64,000 nt of DNA from Chitinolyticbacter meiyuanensis (GTDB lineage: Bacteria; Pseudomonadota; Gammaproteobacteria; Burkholderiales; Chitinibacteraceae): positions 2,113,925-2,177,924 of the forward strand of contig NZ_CP041335.1 in the NCBI RefSeq assembly GCF_008033135.1, in the 5' to 3' direction. Shown piece by piece: positions 1-8,473 of the stretch. Position 1 is the stretch's first letter, and each line of letters begins with the position of its first letter. The translations under genes and the position numbers were made by a program. Under the pieces are notes generated by a model. The model saw only the letters and a list, made by a program, of their open reading frames with translations. It was not told the DNA's origin and made no database searches.

Positions 1-952
1 TCAGCGTCGCCGGTCCGGGCGTCACCAGCACTTGCTGCACCTTGCCGTTGACACCATCGAATACCACGCCAGCGCCGCGCATCTGCAACTGGCCGCTGTC
101 GGCACGGAATACGGTCACGCGCGCATTCGCATCGCCTGGCGCGGTGACCGTCACGTCACCGATCGGGCCACCTTGCCAGTGCTCGATGGCCGATCTCGCG
201 AGCGGTGCCAGCGGTTGCAGTGGGCGGGTGATGCCGGCAGCCGTGGGCGCGGCCGGTTCCAGGCCTTGCTCGGCGTAGAACGCGGTCGCATCGCCATCGT
301 AAAGCGCGTTGATCGCGGCCGGCATGGTCATCGACAGCAGCGTGACCAACCCGCTGTAGGTCATCACCAGATGAAACGGCAGCGCCAATACGCCCAGCGC
401 GTTGTGGGCATCCAGCCAGGAACGTTGCGCGGCCTTCTTCGGGCGGAAGGTGAAGAAGTCCTTGAAGAAGCGGCGGTGGGTGACGATGCCGCTGACGAGC
501 GCCACCAGCATCACCATGGCAGCGAAGCAGGCCAGCCAGCGGCCCCAGGGGTAGGGCATCTGCAGCTCGAAATGGAAGCGGTAGAAGAATTCGCCGCCCA
601 GCGTGGCGCGCTGCTTGACCAATTGCCCGGAGCCCGGATCGAGCAGCACGTCGTGCCAACTGCCGTCCGCCGCCTCCCAGTAGAGCGGCAACGCGGTCTC
701 GCGGGCTTCCGGCACATTGATGAACCAGCGCTTGGCCCCGTCGGCATGGCTGCGCAGATAGCGATCGGCCGCGGCGATGGCCTCGAACTGATCAACCGCC
801 GCCGTGGGCTGGTCCGGTCGCATCCAGTGGCTGATCTCTGGACGGAACACCGCAAGGGTGCCGGTCACGAAGATGGCAAGCAGCAGCCAGCCGAGCACGA
901 GCCCGGTCCAGGTGTGCAGCCAGGCCATTGATTGGCGCAAGCCCTGCTTCAT
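1..952 (-). CDS. PepSY-associated membrane protein, partial (cut by left window edge)
   Basis: Inner-membrane protein of the PepSY-associated TM-helix family, often found with siderophore or TonB receptor genes and thought to act in iron uptake or reduction. The minus-strand frame is open from an ATG at 952 to the window edge, so the C-terminus is missing. The N-terminus begins MKQGLRQSMAWLHTWTGLVLG, the usual first-helix pattern of the family (HTWTGLVLGW). A second hydrophobic segment follows (LACFAAMVMLVALVSGIVTH), then the HRRFFKDFFTFRP and LDAHNALGVLALPFHLVMTYSG motifs typical of these proteins. The start overlaps the stop of the DUF3649 gene by four bases (ATGA), so the two are translationally coupled. 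A Fur-like box upstream of that gene suggests repression by iron. Confidence 0.85.
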   Translation of the reverse strand, partial: MKQGLRQSMAWLHTWTGLVLGWLLLAIFVTGTLAVFRPEISHWMRPDQPTAAVDQFEAIAAADRYLRSHADGAKRWFINVPEARETALPLYWEAADGSWHDVLLDPGSGQLVKQRATLGGEFFYRFHFELQMPYPWGRWLACFAAMVMLVALVSGIVTHRRFFKDFFTFRPKKAAQRSWLDAHNALGVLALPFHLVMTYSGLVTLLSMTMPAAINALYDGDATAFYAEQGLEPAAPTAAGITRPLQPLAPLARSAIEHWQGGPIGDVTVTAPGDANARVTVFRADSGQLQMRGAGVVFDGVNGKVQQVLVTPGPATL

Positions 953-1263
953 CGCATGCCTCCCAGCCAGGCCAGTGCGGCCAGCAATGCCGTCGCCGCG
1001 GTGATGGCCAGGGCAGCGTGCCAGGCGCGACGTGGGGTGAACACCAAGAGCGCGGTGATGCCGTAGACGAGGATGGAGAGCAGCGAGGCGGTCACGGCCG
1101 CCTCACCGCGTTTCAGCGGCAACCAGACTGCGCTGCAGGCGGCGAAGGCATAGGCCAGCGCATAGCCACCGAACACAGCAACCAGCACGCGTACGGCCAC
1201 GGCGCAACGATAGGACCACGCCAGCCTGGCCGGCGAAGAGGGGGAGGAAGGTAGTGCGGACAT
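949..1263 (-). CDS. DUF3649 family small membrane protein
   Basis: A protein of about 104 residues with three or so hydrophobic stretches (VLVAVFGGYALAYAFAACSA, ASLLSILVYGITALLVF, AALAITAATALLAALAWLGG), matching the small DUF3649 inner-membrane family that commonly precedes PepSY iron-uptake proteins. The ATG at 1263 was chosen over an upstream in-frame start at 1344, because the Fur-like palindrome at 1299-1317 would otherwise lie inside the gene and the extra N-terminus has no membrane character. The stop overlaps the next start by ATGA. The function is unknown; a role in iron acquisition is inferred from neighbours and the Fur site. Confidence 0.8.
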   Translation of the reverse strand: MSALPSSPSSPARLAWSYRCAVAVRVLVAVFGGYALAYAFAACSAVWLPLKRGEAAVTASLLSILVYGITALLVFTPRRAWHAALAITAATALLAALAWLGGMR

Positions 1264-1298
1264 CGAAACCTGCGCGGCCCGATCGGGCCGCCTTTGGA

Positions 1299-1317
1299 TT
1301 GTGAGAATAATTCTCAG
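1299..1317 (-). promoter_or_regulatory. Fur-box-like palindrome upstream of the DUF3649-PepSY pair
   Basis: The core GAGAATAATTCTC is a perfect palindrome resembling the Fur consensus. It lies 36 bases upstream of the DUF3649 start and just after the stop of the DUF4198 gene, so the last two genes may have their own iron-repressed promoter. The assignment rests on sequence pattern only. Confidence 0.65.
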
Positions 1318-1378
1318 TGTGAAGGGGGGCGCGCACGGCGGCAAGAGGGCAACCGCCGAAAGCGTTCAGCGCAGTACA

Positions 1379-2095
1379 TCAATGCGTGGGCTTGCTCGCG
1401 GGCAGTGCCGGCAAGGCGGGCAGGCCAGCCGCGCGGACCAGGCTCAACGTGGTGCCATAGTAAGCGACACGGTAGCGCTGGCCAGCGAGCTTGCCGCCGC
1501 TGGCATCGGTGTGGCTCACGGCCAGCAGGTAGCTGCCCTGCCAGGGCAAGGCAGGCTTGATCAGTCCGGCCGCATCGGTGTGGACGATGCGCTTCCAGCC
1601 AGCCGGCATGACGATTTCCACTTCGGCACTGGCCAGCGGCTTGCCGGCGAAGCTGACCGCGAATTCGCCGTCGACGGCGGTCGGCACGATATCGAGCTTG
1701 AGCAGCGGCGCTTGCGCACCACTGTCGGCAATGTAGCGTGCAGCCGGGAACCAGGCGGCCTTGACCTTCTTGCCATCGTGCTCGCCATCGAACAGTGGGT
1801 AGGCCGTTTCCTCGAACACCACGCTTTCGCCTTGGGCGGGCACCTGCGCGATCAACAGTGCGGTGGGGCTGCGGGTCACGTCGAGCGGCTTGTGGCCGGT
1901 GCTGGATTGCAGCCGCGCGCGTGGCTTGGTCATCTTGTCCAGCATGCCCGGCGATTGCTCACGGGCGTTGTCGGCGTATTCCCCGAGGAAGACCTGCAAT
2001 TGGCTTTCGGTGGGTTCGATCCAGAACTCGTGGGCGGAGGCACTGCCGGCGGCAATGGCGAGCAATAAAGTGGTCAGCAGGCGGGAGAAGGGCAT
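1379..2095 (-). CDS. DUF4198 family exported protein
   Basis: Periplasmic protein of about 238 residues. It has a clear signal peptide (MPFSRLLTTLLLAIAAGSASA) followed directly by HEFWIEP, the signature N-terminus of mature DUF4198 proteins. These are beta-sandwich proteins encoded beside metal-transport and TonB receptor genes and thought to help handle metal ligands. The ATG at 2095 was preferred to 2188 because it gives a well-formed signal peptide and has GGAG about 6 bases upstream; the longer version would start inside the receptor scar. It lies between that scar and the DUF3649 gene in one minus-strand run. Confidence 0.8.
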   Translation of the reverse strand: MPFSRLLTTLLLAIAAGSASAHEFWIEPTESQLQVFLGEYADNAREQSPGMLDKMTKPRARLQSSTGHKPLDVTRSPTALLIAQVPAQGESVVFEETAYPLFDGEHDGKKVKAAWFPAARYIADSGAQAPLLKLDIVPTAVDGEFAVSFAGKPLASAEVEIVMPAGWKRIVHTDAAGLIKPALPWQGSYLLAVSHTDASGGKLAGQRYRVAYYGTTLSLVRAAGLPALPALPASKPTH

Positions 2096-2118
2096 GGAAT
2101 GCTCCGTAACGTGGGTGA

Positions 2119-2208
2119 TCAGAAGTGATAGGCAAGGCCGGCTTCCAGCGTGAGGCGCTTGGTGCAGGCGCCCGTGCCCGGCGGGCAACGGCGACTGCGG
2201 CAGGCCAC
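2119..2208 (-). pseudogene. TonB-dependent receptor scar (internal deletion)
   Basis: A minus-strand frame of 29 codons starts at GTG 2208, seven bases after an AAAGGA ribosome site, and ends with LTLEAGLAYHF then stop. That ending is the typical last beta-strand of a TonB-dependent outer-membrane receptor, with the terminal aromatic needed for barrel assembly. It sits exactly where the receptor gene belongs, downstream of fecI-fecR. The simplest reading is a large in-frame internal deletion of a receptor of 700 or so codons that kept only the start region and the last dozen codons. The match is short, so chance similarity cannot be excluded. Confidence 0.5.
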
Positions 2209-2315
2209 GGGTCAGTCCTTTCGGGATGAGCGGGTTTTATCTCCATGACCCGCGAGATCCGGAAAAGGGACAGGCAACGCAAGCAAGATGAAGTCACGCA
2301 ACCGACAACGCTCGC

Positions 2316-3266
2316 TCAACCTGGTCCGACGCTGACCCAGAAGCGGGTGTGGCTACGCACGGCGACCGGCAGCATGGCGGGCAGTGCCGCCAGCACCGCA
2401 TCGGTCTGATCGAGCTGGAATACGCCGGTGATCGGCAACCCGGCGATGGCCGGATCACAACGCACCACGCCGTGGCGATAGCGTTCCAGCTCGGTGAGCA
2501 AGGTGGCCAGAGGCATGGCCTGCGCGTGCAGCACGCCATCCACCCAGCTGCCGCTACCCAAGGCCGCCTGCTGGATCTGGCTCACGCCGCCTGGGGCCAG
2601 TCGGGCCTGTTGCCCGGCCCGCAGCAAGGTCGGCCCGCTGCCACTGGCGGGGCGCAACTGCACCGCGCCAGCCAGCACCGCGATGTCGCTGCTGTCGACT
2701 GCACGTTGCCGCACGCTGAAGCGGGTGCCGATGGGGCGCACGAACCCGCCCGGCGCACTGACCAGGAACGGTCGTGCATCGGTGGCAGTGTCGACCAGGA
2801 TTTCCCCGTGCAGCAGGTGCAGCTGTCGCCGCGTGGCCCCGAAGTCGATATCGACCGCGGTATCGGTATTCAAGTGCAGCCGGCTGCCGTCCGGCAACTG
2901 CAGCTGTCGCCGCTCGCCGCAGCCGGTGCGCTGGTCGGCGAGCCAGCTGCGCCATGGGCTGTACCGATAGGCGACATAGCCGCTGGCGGGCACGGTCAAG
3001 GCCAGCGTGAGCAGCCTGAGCGCGGAGCGGCGGCTGGGCTGCCGTGGCCGGTCCAGTACCGGTCGCGCCCATTGCGACGGCAGCGCGGCGAACGCGTTCA
3101 ACACGTGCTGGGCGCGCTGCCAAGCCGATTCGTGGTCGGGATGGGCGGCACGCCATTCGGCGCAGGCGAGGAAATCCTGGGTGGGCGCATCGGCGCTTTG
3201 CAGCTTCACCAGCCATTCGGCAGCGGTACGCGCGATCTGGGGCGACACGGCGTCGGCGTGGCTCAT
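2316..3266 (-). CDS. fecR: FecR-type anti-sigma factor / signal transducer
   Basis: Inner-membrane regulator of about 316 residues that relays the state of an outer-membrane receptor to its cognate ECF sigma factor. The N-terminal cytoplasmic DUF4880 region (AAEWLVKLQSADAPTQDFLA... HESAWQRA) is followed by one transmembrane helix near residues 95-112 and a periplasmic FecR domain containing LPDGSRLHLNTDTAVDIDF and the FSVRQ motif. A C-terminal secretin-like segment ends the protein. The start at 3266 overlaps the fecI stop by ATGA. The receptor that should feed it is only a scar here, so the protein is either orphaned or responds to a receptor elsewhere. Confidence 0.88.
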   Translation of the reverse strand: MSHADAVSPQIARTAAEWLVKLQSADAPTQDFLACAEWRAAHPDHESAWQRAQHVLNAFAALPSQWARPVLDRPRQPSRRSALRLLTLALTVPASGYVAYRYSPWRSWLADQRTGCGERRQLQLPDGSRLHLNTDTAVDIDFGATRRQLHLLHGEILVDTATDARPFLVSAPGGFVRPIGTRFSVRQRAVDSSDIAVLAGAVQLRPASGSGPTLLRAGQQARLAPGGVSQIQQAALGSGSWVDGVLHAQAMPLATLLTELERYRHGVVRCDPAIAGLPITGVFQLDQTDAVLAALPAMLPVAVRSHTRFWVSVGPG

Positions 3267-3763
3267 CGTGACTCCAGCAGGATGCATTGGGTATACGCCT
3301 CGACCATGTAGCGCTTCACGGTCCGTTCCGATATGGCGAGCCGTACGGCGATCTCGGCGTAGCCCAGGCCGTCGAGCTGGGCCAGCAGGAAGGCGGTACG
3401 GACCTTGGCGGGCAGGGTATCGAGCAGGGCTTCGAGCGCATTCAGCGCTTCGAGCACCAACAATCGCTGCTCCGGCGACGGCGCCTGTGCCTCGGACCAT
3501 TGCGCCAGTGCCGCGAAATAGGCCTGTTCCAGCGACTGGCGGCGGAAGTGGTTGAGCAGCAGGCGGCTGGCAACCGTGTTGAGGTAGGCGCGTGGTTCCC
3601 GCAGCTCGGGCGGCAGGCTGCGGCTTGCCAGCAATTTGACGAAGGTATCCTGCGCGAGATCGGCTGCCTGATGCGCGCAGCCGAGCTTCTTGCGCCGCCA
3701 GCCGGCGAGCCAGCCATGGTGGTCCTGGTACAGCGTGTGCAGCGAGGGGGTGGCGTTATGCAT
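3263..3763 (-). CDS. fecI: FecI-like ECF RNA polymerase sigma factor
   Basis: Extracytoplasmic-function sigma factor of 166 residues. Region 2 is visible as HQAADLAQDTFVKLL and PRAYLNTVASRLLLNHFRR (about residues 31-76) and region 4 as the helix-turn-helix LGYAEIAVRLAISERTVKRYM near the C-terminus. It is coupled to fecR by an ATGA overlap and starts only six bases after the ZIP transporter stop, so it may be transcribed from the Fur-controlled promoter upstream of the sodA cluster. It normally drives the adjacent receptor gene, which is deleted here. Confidence 0.9.
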   Translation of the reverse strand: MHNATPSLHTLYQDHHGWLAGWRRKKLGCAHQAADLAQDTFVKLLASRSLPPELREPRAYLNTVASRLLLNHFRRQSLEQAYFAALAQWSEAQAPSPEQRLLVLEALNALEALLDTLPAKVRTAFLLAQLDGLGYAEIAVRLAISERTVKRYMVEAYTQCILLESR

Positions 3764-3769
3764 GGTCGA

Positions 3770-4654
3770 TCAGCCGAGCGCGGTGTCGAGCACCATCATC
3801 ACGACGAAGCCGATCATCAGTCCTGCCGTGGCATAGACCTCATGCCCCTTGCGATGCGATTCGGGAATGATCTCGTGGCTGATCACGAACAGCATGGCGC
3901 CAGCGGCAAAGCCGAGCGACCAAGGCAGCAGCGCTGCCGACAACGACACCAGCGCCGCGCCGAGCACGGCGCCGACGGGCTCGATCAGGCCGGAGGCCAT
4001 GCCGATGCCGACGGATTTCAGCCGAGGGTAGCCGACGGCCAGCAAGGCCGCGGCCACCACCAGGCCCTCGGGCACATCCTGGATGGCGATGCCGATGGCC
4101 AGCGCGCTGGCATGCACGGGATCGGTGCCGGCATAGGCCACGCCGATGGCAAGGCCTTCAGGCAGGTTGTGCAGCATGATCGCGAACACGAACAGCCAGG
4201 TGCGGCGCAGTGTGCGCGCCGCCGGGCCTTCCAGGCCCTTGATGAAGTGCTCGTGCGGGACCAAGCGATCGATCAGCAGCAGCAAGGCGCCGCCGCACAG
4301 GATGCCGACCCCGACGCTGAGCGCGGCGTGCCACGGGCTGGCGCCTTGCGCTTGCGCGGCATTGATGCCCGGAATCACCAGCGAGAATGCGCAGGCGGCC
4401 AGCATCACGCCGGCACCAAAGCCGAACAGCGTGTCCTGAGTGCGGGTGGACAAGGGCTGCGACAGCAATATGGGCAGTGCGCCCAGCGCGGTTGCGGCGG
4501 CGGCAACAAGGCCACCGGTCAAGGCGCCCAAAACCGGCGTACCGCCAAAGCCGACCTCGCGCCATAGCGTGTGGCTGATCAGGATGCCGGCCGCCAGGAA
4601 CAGGCCAAAGCCCAGCATCTTGCGCAGCAGATAGGTGCGGGCCGACGCAGTCAT
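3770..4654 (-). CDS. ZIP family metal transporter
   Basis: Inner-membrane divalent-metal permease of about 294 residues with eight predicted hydrophobic helices. The diagnostic ZIP metal-site motifs are present: HNLPEGLAIGV in helix 4 and QDVPEGLVVAAAL in helix 5, plus SHEIIPESHR toward the C-terminus. The variable loop has no long histidine run. The ATG at 4654 was chosen because a start at 4684 would extend far into the sodA coding region. Its place between sodA and fecI suggests import of manganese, zinc or iron; manganese to load the neighbouring Mn superoxide dismutase is an attractive inference. Confidence 0.88.
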   Translation of the reverse strand: MTASARTYLLRKMLGFGLFLAAGILISHTLWREVGFGGTPVLGALTGGLVAAAATALGALPILLSQPLSTRTQDTLFGFGAGVMLAACAFSLVIPGINAAQAQGASPWHAALSVGVGILCGGALLLLIDRLVPHEHFIKGLEGPAARTLRRTWLFVFAIMLHNLPEGLAIGVAYAGTDPVHASALAIGIAIQDVPEGLVVAAALLAVGYPRLKSVGIGMASGLIEPVGAVLGAALVSLSAALLPWSLGFAAGAMLFVISHEIIPESHRKGHEVYATAGLMIGFVVMMVLDTALG

Positions 4655-4661
4655 GACAGGT

Positions 4662-5276
4662 TCAGCGCCCCTGCGCGGCTGCATAGCGCCGGGCGACCTC
4701 GTCCCAGGCGATCACCTGATAGAAGGCGGCGATGTATTCCGGGCGGCGGTTCTGGTAGTGCAGGTAATAGGCATGCTCCCAGACATCCAGCCCCAGGATG
4801 GGCGTGTTGCCATGCATCAGCGGGCTGTCCTGGTTGGCGCTGCTTTCCACGATCAAGCGCCCTTGCGGCGTGAGTGACAGCCAGGCCCAGCCACTGCCGA
4901 AGCGGCTGACAGCCGCCTGCGTGAACGCGGCCTGGAAAGCCTCGAGGCTGCCGAGGTCGCGCTCGATCGCGGCGGCAAGCTCGCCACCAGGCAGGCCGCC
5001 ACCCTGTGGCGACATCACCGTCCAGAACAGGCTGTGGTTGGCATGGCCGCCGCCGTGATTGCGCACGGCGGGCTGCATGGCCTCGGGCAGCGTGGCGATC
5101 TCGCGCAGTAGCGTATCCACCGGCATCTGTGCCCATGGCGTATCAGCCACGGCGGCGTTCAGATTGGTGATATAGGTCTGGTGATGGCGCTGGTGGTGGA
5201 TCTGCATGGTCTGCGCATCGATGTGCGGCTCCAGTGCGTCGTAGGCATAGGCGAGATCGGGCAGGGTATGAGGCAT
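4662..5276 (-). CDS. sodA: Superoxide dismutase, manganese type
   Basis: Cytoplasmic enzyme of 204 residues that dismutates superoxide to oxygen and peroxide. Metal ligands are seen in the early histidine region ([12 protein letters not shown]), [13 protein letters not shown], and the C-terminal [19 protein letters not shown]. The GGGHANH segment (Gly where iron enzymes carry Gln) and the NQDSPLM segment point to manganese rather than iron. It follows the OrfX-like gene by 15 bases, and that gene has a strong Fur-like box upstream. This resembles iron-repressed sodA operons of Pseudomonas, where Mn-SOD replaces Fe-SOD under iron limitation. Confidence 0.93.
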   Translation of the reverse strand: MPHTLPDLAYAYDALEPHIDAQTMQIHHQRHHQTYITNLNAAVADTPWAQMPVDTLLREIATLPEAMQPAVRNHGGGHANHSLFWTVMSPQGGGLPGGELAAAIERDLGSLEAFQAAFTQAAVSRFGSGWAWLSLTPQGRLIVESSANQDSPLMHGNTPILGLDVWEHAYYLHYQNRRPEYIAAFYQVIAWDEVARRYAAAQGR

Positions 5277-5291
5277 GGCGTGCGCTCCGGA

Positions 5292-5756
5292 TCAGTGCAG
5301 CCAGGCTGCGGGGAAGGGCAGGGCCAGCGTGGCCTCTACATGAGCATGGCTGCCGTGCTCGGCGAGGAAACGCAACAATTCCATCCGGGTGCGGCGCAGG
5401 TGCATCCGTGCTGCGGCCAGTAGCGCTGGCGCGCCGCCATCGGCCAGCGTCAGCAACTGCCGGTGCACGGCGCACAGATGGTCGGCAGCGAGCTCGGCGC
5501 GTCGCGAAGCCAGGTAGAGGTCGGCGAGGTTGTGGTGGGTGACGACCAATGCGGCGACGGCTTCGTCCGCATCCTCGCCATGGCTGAGCAGACCTTGGGC
5601 CAGCGACAGCGCATACAGATAGGCGCGGCGGGCGCTATCGGTGTCGCCTGCGGCATGGACCCGATTGCCGGCGACAATCGCGCGGCGCCAGTGGCCGATG
5701 TCGAGCCCGTTGCCGACCAAGGCTGCGCGCTGGTGGGGGAGGGTCTGCTTGTTCAT
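5292..5756 (-). CDS. OrfX-like helical protein upstream of sodA
   Basis: Soluble, mostly helical protein of about 154 residues with no recognisable catalytic motif. Alternating helices such as DTDSARRAYLYALSLAQGLL and HHNLADLYLASRRAELAADHL have a TPR-like look. A short protein of this kind (OrfX) precedes sodA in the iron-regulated fumC-orfX-sodA operon of Pseudomonas; equivalence is inferred from context. The ATG at 5756 was used because the longer frame to 5822 would run through the Fur box. The Fur-like site 48-67 bases upstream implies expression under iron starvation. Confidence 0.7.
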   Translation of the reverse strand: MNKQTLPHQRAALVGNGLDIGHWRRAIVAGNRVHAAGDTDSARRAYLYALSLAQGLLSHGEDADEAVAALVVTHHNLADLYLASRRAELAADHLCAVHRQLLTLADGGAPALLAAARMHLRRTRMELLRFLAEHGSHAHVEATLALPFPAAWLH

Positions 5757-5803
5757 CTGGGCGGGCCTCATGCGATTGCCGATCGTTGTGACCACTGTAT
5801 TAT

Positions 5804-5823
5804 TATTGAGAATAATTATCAAT
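5804..5823 (-). promoter_or_regulatory. Fur-box-like site upstream of orfX-sodA-ZIP
   Basis: ATTGAGAATAATTATCAAT is close to the classical 19-bp Fur operator of three GATAAT-type hexamers. It sits in the divergent region between the minus-strand sodA cluster and the plus-strand metallopeptidase at 5929, and most plausibly represses the sodA cluster when iron is plentiful. Confidence 0.75.
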
Positions 5824-5928
5824 TATATTTTTACGCACAAAGACAGCGTAGGCGTCGACGGGCTGGCCTCAACAACTGCGGCATCCGCCGGTGCTATGCT
5901 GGCGGTCCATGCAAGCGAAGGAGAGGCC

Positions 5929-6771
5929 ATGCGCTGGGACAAGATGCGGGAGAGCGGCAACGTCGAGGATAGGCGCGGGCTGGGCGGCGGCGGTGGCGGC
6001 TTCAAGCTGGGCCTGGGCGGCATTGCCGTCGTGGTGGTGGTTGGCCTGCTGATGGGCAAGAACCCGATCGAGCTGCTGTCGCTGGTGATGCAGATGCCGC
6101 AAGGCCAGAGCGTGCAGCGCTCGGCGCCGGCCGCCAGCGACAACGATCAGAACGTGCAATTCGTCTCCAAGATACTCGGCGATACCGAAGATACCTGGGG
6201 CCAACTGTTCCAGCAGGCCGGGTCGCAATACCGTCAGCCCAAGCTGGTGTTGTTCCGCGGCGGCGTTGACAGTGCCTGTGGTCATGCGAGCTCGGCGGTG
6301 GGGCCGTTTTACTGCCCGGCCGACAGCAAGGTCTATCTCGATCTCGGTTTCTTCGACGAACTCGACCAGCGCTTTGGCGCCAGCGGCGATTTCGCTGCAG
6401 CCTATGTGGTGGCGCACGAGGTCGGCCACCATGTGCAGAATCTGCTGGGCGTTTCGGACAAGGTCCATGCCCGGCGCCAGCAACTGTCGGAGGCCGAGGG
6501 CAATGCGCTGTCGGTGAAGCAGGAGCTGCAGGCCGATTGCCTGGCGGGTGTGTGGGGGCACTATGCAGCGCAACGCGGCTTGCTGGAGCAGGGCGATCTG
6601 GAGGAGGCGCTGCAGGCAGCGCATGCGATCGGCGATGATACGCTGCAGCGCAATGCCGGACGCCAGGTGATGCCTGATTCCTTCACCCACGGCACGTCGG
6701 AGCAGCGCATGCAGTGGTTCCGCCGTGGCTTCGAGGCCGGCCAGGTCAAGGCCTGCGACACTTTCGCCTGA
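5929..6771 (+). CDS. ypfJ: YpfJ-type neutral zinc metallopeptidase
   Basis: Predicted membrane-anchored zinc peptidase of 280 residues. An N-terminal glycine-rich segment precedes one transmembrane helix (LGLGGIAVVVVVGLLMG), then a periplasmic catalytic domain with the zincin motif in VVAHEVGHHVQNLLG and the downstream QELQADCLAGVWGHYA segment, which provides the third zinc ligand region. The MRWDKMRES start is typical of the family, and the ATG at 5929 follows GAAGGAGAG. Earlier in-frame starts would run into the Fur box region. The physiological substrate is not established. Confidence 0.9.
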   Translation: MRWDKMRESGNVEDRRGLGGGGGGFKLGLGGIAVVVVVGLLMGKNPIELLSLVMQMPQGQSVQRSAPAASDNDQNVQFVSKILGDTEDTWGQLFQQAGSQYRQPKLVLFRGGVDSACGHASSAVGPFYCPADSKVYLDLGFFDELDQRFGASGDFAAAYVVAHEVGHHVQNLLGVSDKVHARRQQLSEAEGNALSVKQELQADCLAGVWGHYAAQRGLLEQGDLEEALQAAHAIGDDTLQRNAGRQVMPDSFTHGTSEQRMQWFRRGFEAGQVKACDTFA

Positions 6772-6774
6772 TCC

Positions 6775-7698
6775 ATGCTCTATCTCTATACGCCGCGCCA
6801 GCGCGAGCGGTGGCTGGCGGCGCTTGCCGCCGCCTTGCCCGATCAACAGGTGATGGCCTGGCCCGAGCCGGTTGATCCGGATGCCGTGCGCTATCTCGCG
6901 GCCTGGCGCCCGCCCGAGCAGTTCTTTGCCCAGTTTCCCCGGCTCGAAGCAGTGTTTGCGCTGGGTGCCGGCGTCGATCGTTTCGTAGGCCGGCCCGATC
7001 TGCCGGCCCAGGCAGCGCTGATCCGGCTGACCGATGCCGGCATGACGGCACAGATGCAGGAATACGTGTTGTACGGTGTGTTGCGCTATCAGCGCGATTT
7101 CGATCGCTATGGCAGTCAGCAACGTGGACACCATTGGCTGCAACATCCACCGCGGCTCGCTGCCGATACCCGCATCACCGTGCTGGGGCTCGGCGAAATC
7201 GGCGGCGCGGTGGCGACACGGCTGGCCCAGCTTGGCTACACGGTGGCCGGTTGGAGCCGCAGCCCGCGCACGCTGGCGGGAGTGGCCTGCCACGCCGGCA
7301 TGGCGGCGCTCGATGGATTGCTGGCGAGAACGGACATTCTCGTCAACCTGCTGCCATCCACCGCGCAGACCTGCGGCCTGCTCGATGGCATGCGGCTATC
7401 GCACCTGCCGCCCGGTGCCGCCATCATCAATGCAGGCCGGGGCGACCAACTGGACCTCGATGCGCTGACCCTGCTGCTCGACACCGATCGGCTGCGCGGT
7501 GTGTTGCTCGATGTGTTCCCCGAAGAGCCGCTGCCGCCGGACCATCCCTTGTGGCAACACCCACGGGTGACGATCACGCCGCACGTGGCGGCGACCACCT
7601 TGATCGCGCCGGCGGCGCAGCAGATTGCCGCCAAGCTGGCGGCATTCCAGCGTGGCGAGCCGGTGGCGGGCGTCGTCGAGCGGCAACGGGGCTATTGA
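6775..7698 (+). CDS. ghrA: Glyoxylate/hydroxypyruvate reductase A
   Basis: Cytoplasmic D-2-hydroxyacid dehydrogenase of 307 residues that reduces glyoxylate and hydroxypyruvate with NADPH. The Rossmann fingerprint VLGLGEIGGAVA lies near residue 137. Catalytic motifs INAGRGDQLD (Arg), DVFPEEPLPPDHPLW (Glu) and TPHVAATT (His) occur in order. The N-terminal substrate domain carries FALGAGVDRF, typical of GhrA rather than GhrB. It starts three bases after the metallopeptidase stop and abuts the next gene, so the three genes likely form one transcript. Confidence 0.9.
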   Translation: MLYLYTPRQRERWLAALAAALPDQQVMAWPEPVDPDAVRYLAAWRPPEQFFAQFPRLEAVFALGAGVDRFVGRPDLPAQAALIRLTDAGMTAQMQEYVLYGVLRYQRDFDRYGSQQRGHHWLQHPPRLAADTRITVLGLGEIGGAVATRLAQLGYTVAGWSRSPRTLAGVACHAGMAALDGLLARTDILVNLLPSTAQTCGLLDGMRLSHLPPGAAIINAGRGDQLDLDALTLLLDTDRLRGVLLDVFPEEPLPPDHPLWQHPRVTITPHVAATTLIAPAAQQIAAKLAAFQRGEPVAGVVERQRGY

Positions 7699-8385
7699 AT
7701 GGCGCGTTGGTTGGGACGCTTGGCGCGTGCGTGGTTGCTCATGCTGCTGGCCACGATAGGCGCGTTGTTGCTGTATGTCGGCATCTCGTCCGCATTGCTG
7801 CTCTGGCCACGCGCGACGACTCCCGGTTCCGAAGCCACGATCGAGATCCTGGTGCGCACCAATGGCGTGCACACCGATCTGGTACTGCCGTTGGTGGAAG
7901 GCCGTCATGACTGGCGCATGATTTTTCCACCGAAGGATGCCATTGCGCCGCCGGTGAACCCGCACTGGATCGCTGTCGGCTGGGGCGATCGTCAGTTCTA
8001 CCTGAATACACCGCAATGGTCGGATCTGACTTGGCGCACCGCCTGGGGCGCGTTGAGCGGGCAGGGCAGCACTCTGCTGCACGTGGAGTTCCTTGGCGCT
8101 CGACCCGTCGGACCGTCGGTGCGACGTTGGCAGCTCACTCCGCAGCAGTACGATGAACTGGCGCAATACGTGATCGATACCGCGCGGCGCAACGCCGGCC
8201 GCGCGGTATCGATTCCCGGCCAGCACTACAACCGCTACGACGCGTTCTACGAGGCGGAAGGCCGCTATCACCTGTTTCGCACCTGCAATGGCTGGACCGG
8301 TGCCGGGCTACGCCGGGCGCAAGTGCCGGTCAGCCCGTGGACGCCGTTCGATTGGCAAGTGTTCTGGCATCTGCCTGCGGCGTAA
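7699..8385 (+). CDS. DUF2459 (TIGR02117) family protein
   Basis: Protein of 228 residues with one N-terminal transmembrane helix (LLMLLATIGALLLYVGISSALLLW) followed by a soluble, probably periplasmic domain. The family signature is visible as TNGVHTDLVLPL, AVGWGDRQFYLNTP and FRTCNGWTGAGLRRA, the last holding a conserved Cys-Asn. Such proteins are widespread in proteobacteria, sometimes near polyhydroxyalkanoate or urease genes, but have no proven activity. It begins at the base after the ghrA stop codon. Confidence 0.85.
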   Translation: MARWLGRLARAWLLMLLATIGALLLYVGISSALLLWPRATTPGSEATIEILVRTNGVHTDLVLPLVEGRHDWRMIFPPKDAIAPPVNPHWIAVGWGDRQFYLNTPQWSDLTWRTAWGALSGQGSTLLHVEFLGARPVGPSVRRWQLTPQQYDELAQYVIDTARRNAGRAVSIPGQHYNRYDAFYEAEGRYHLFRTCNGWTGAGLRRAQVPVSPWTPFDWQVFWHLPAA

Positions 8386-8441
8386 CATGCAATCGATAGG
8401 CGGTCGCATTTGCAATTGGCAGCGCAGGCTGATTTCTACAT

Positions 8442-8460
8442 AATGAGAACGCTTATCAAT
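8442..8460 (+). promoter_or_regulatory. bfd: Fur-box-like site upstream of bfd
   Basis: AATGAGAACGCTTATCAAT is an imperfect palindrome matching the Fur operator pattern. It ends 13 bases before the bfd start, where bound Fur would block transcription. Iron-repressed bfd fits its role in releasing stored iron. Confidence 0.7.
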
Positions 8461-8473
8461 GATGAGGTTCTCG

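Noticed and set aside
32..931. Long plus-strand frame of 299 codons
   Set aside because: It is antisense to the PepSY gene; its composition is rich in Arg, Gln, His and Gly with no domain, as expected of a shadow frame in GC-rich DNA.
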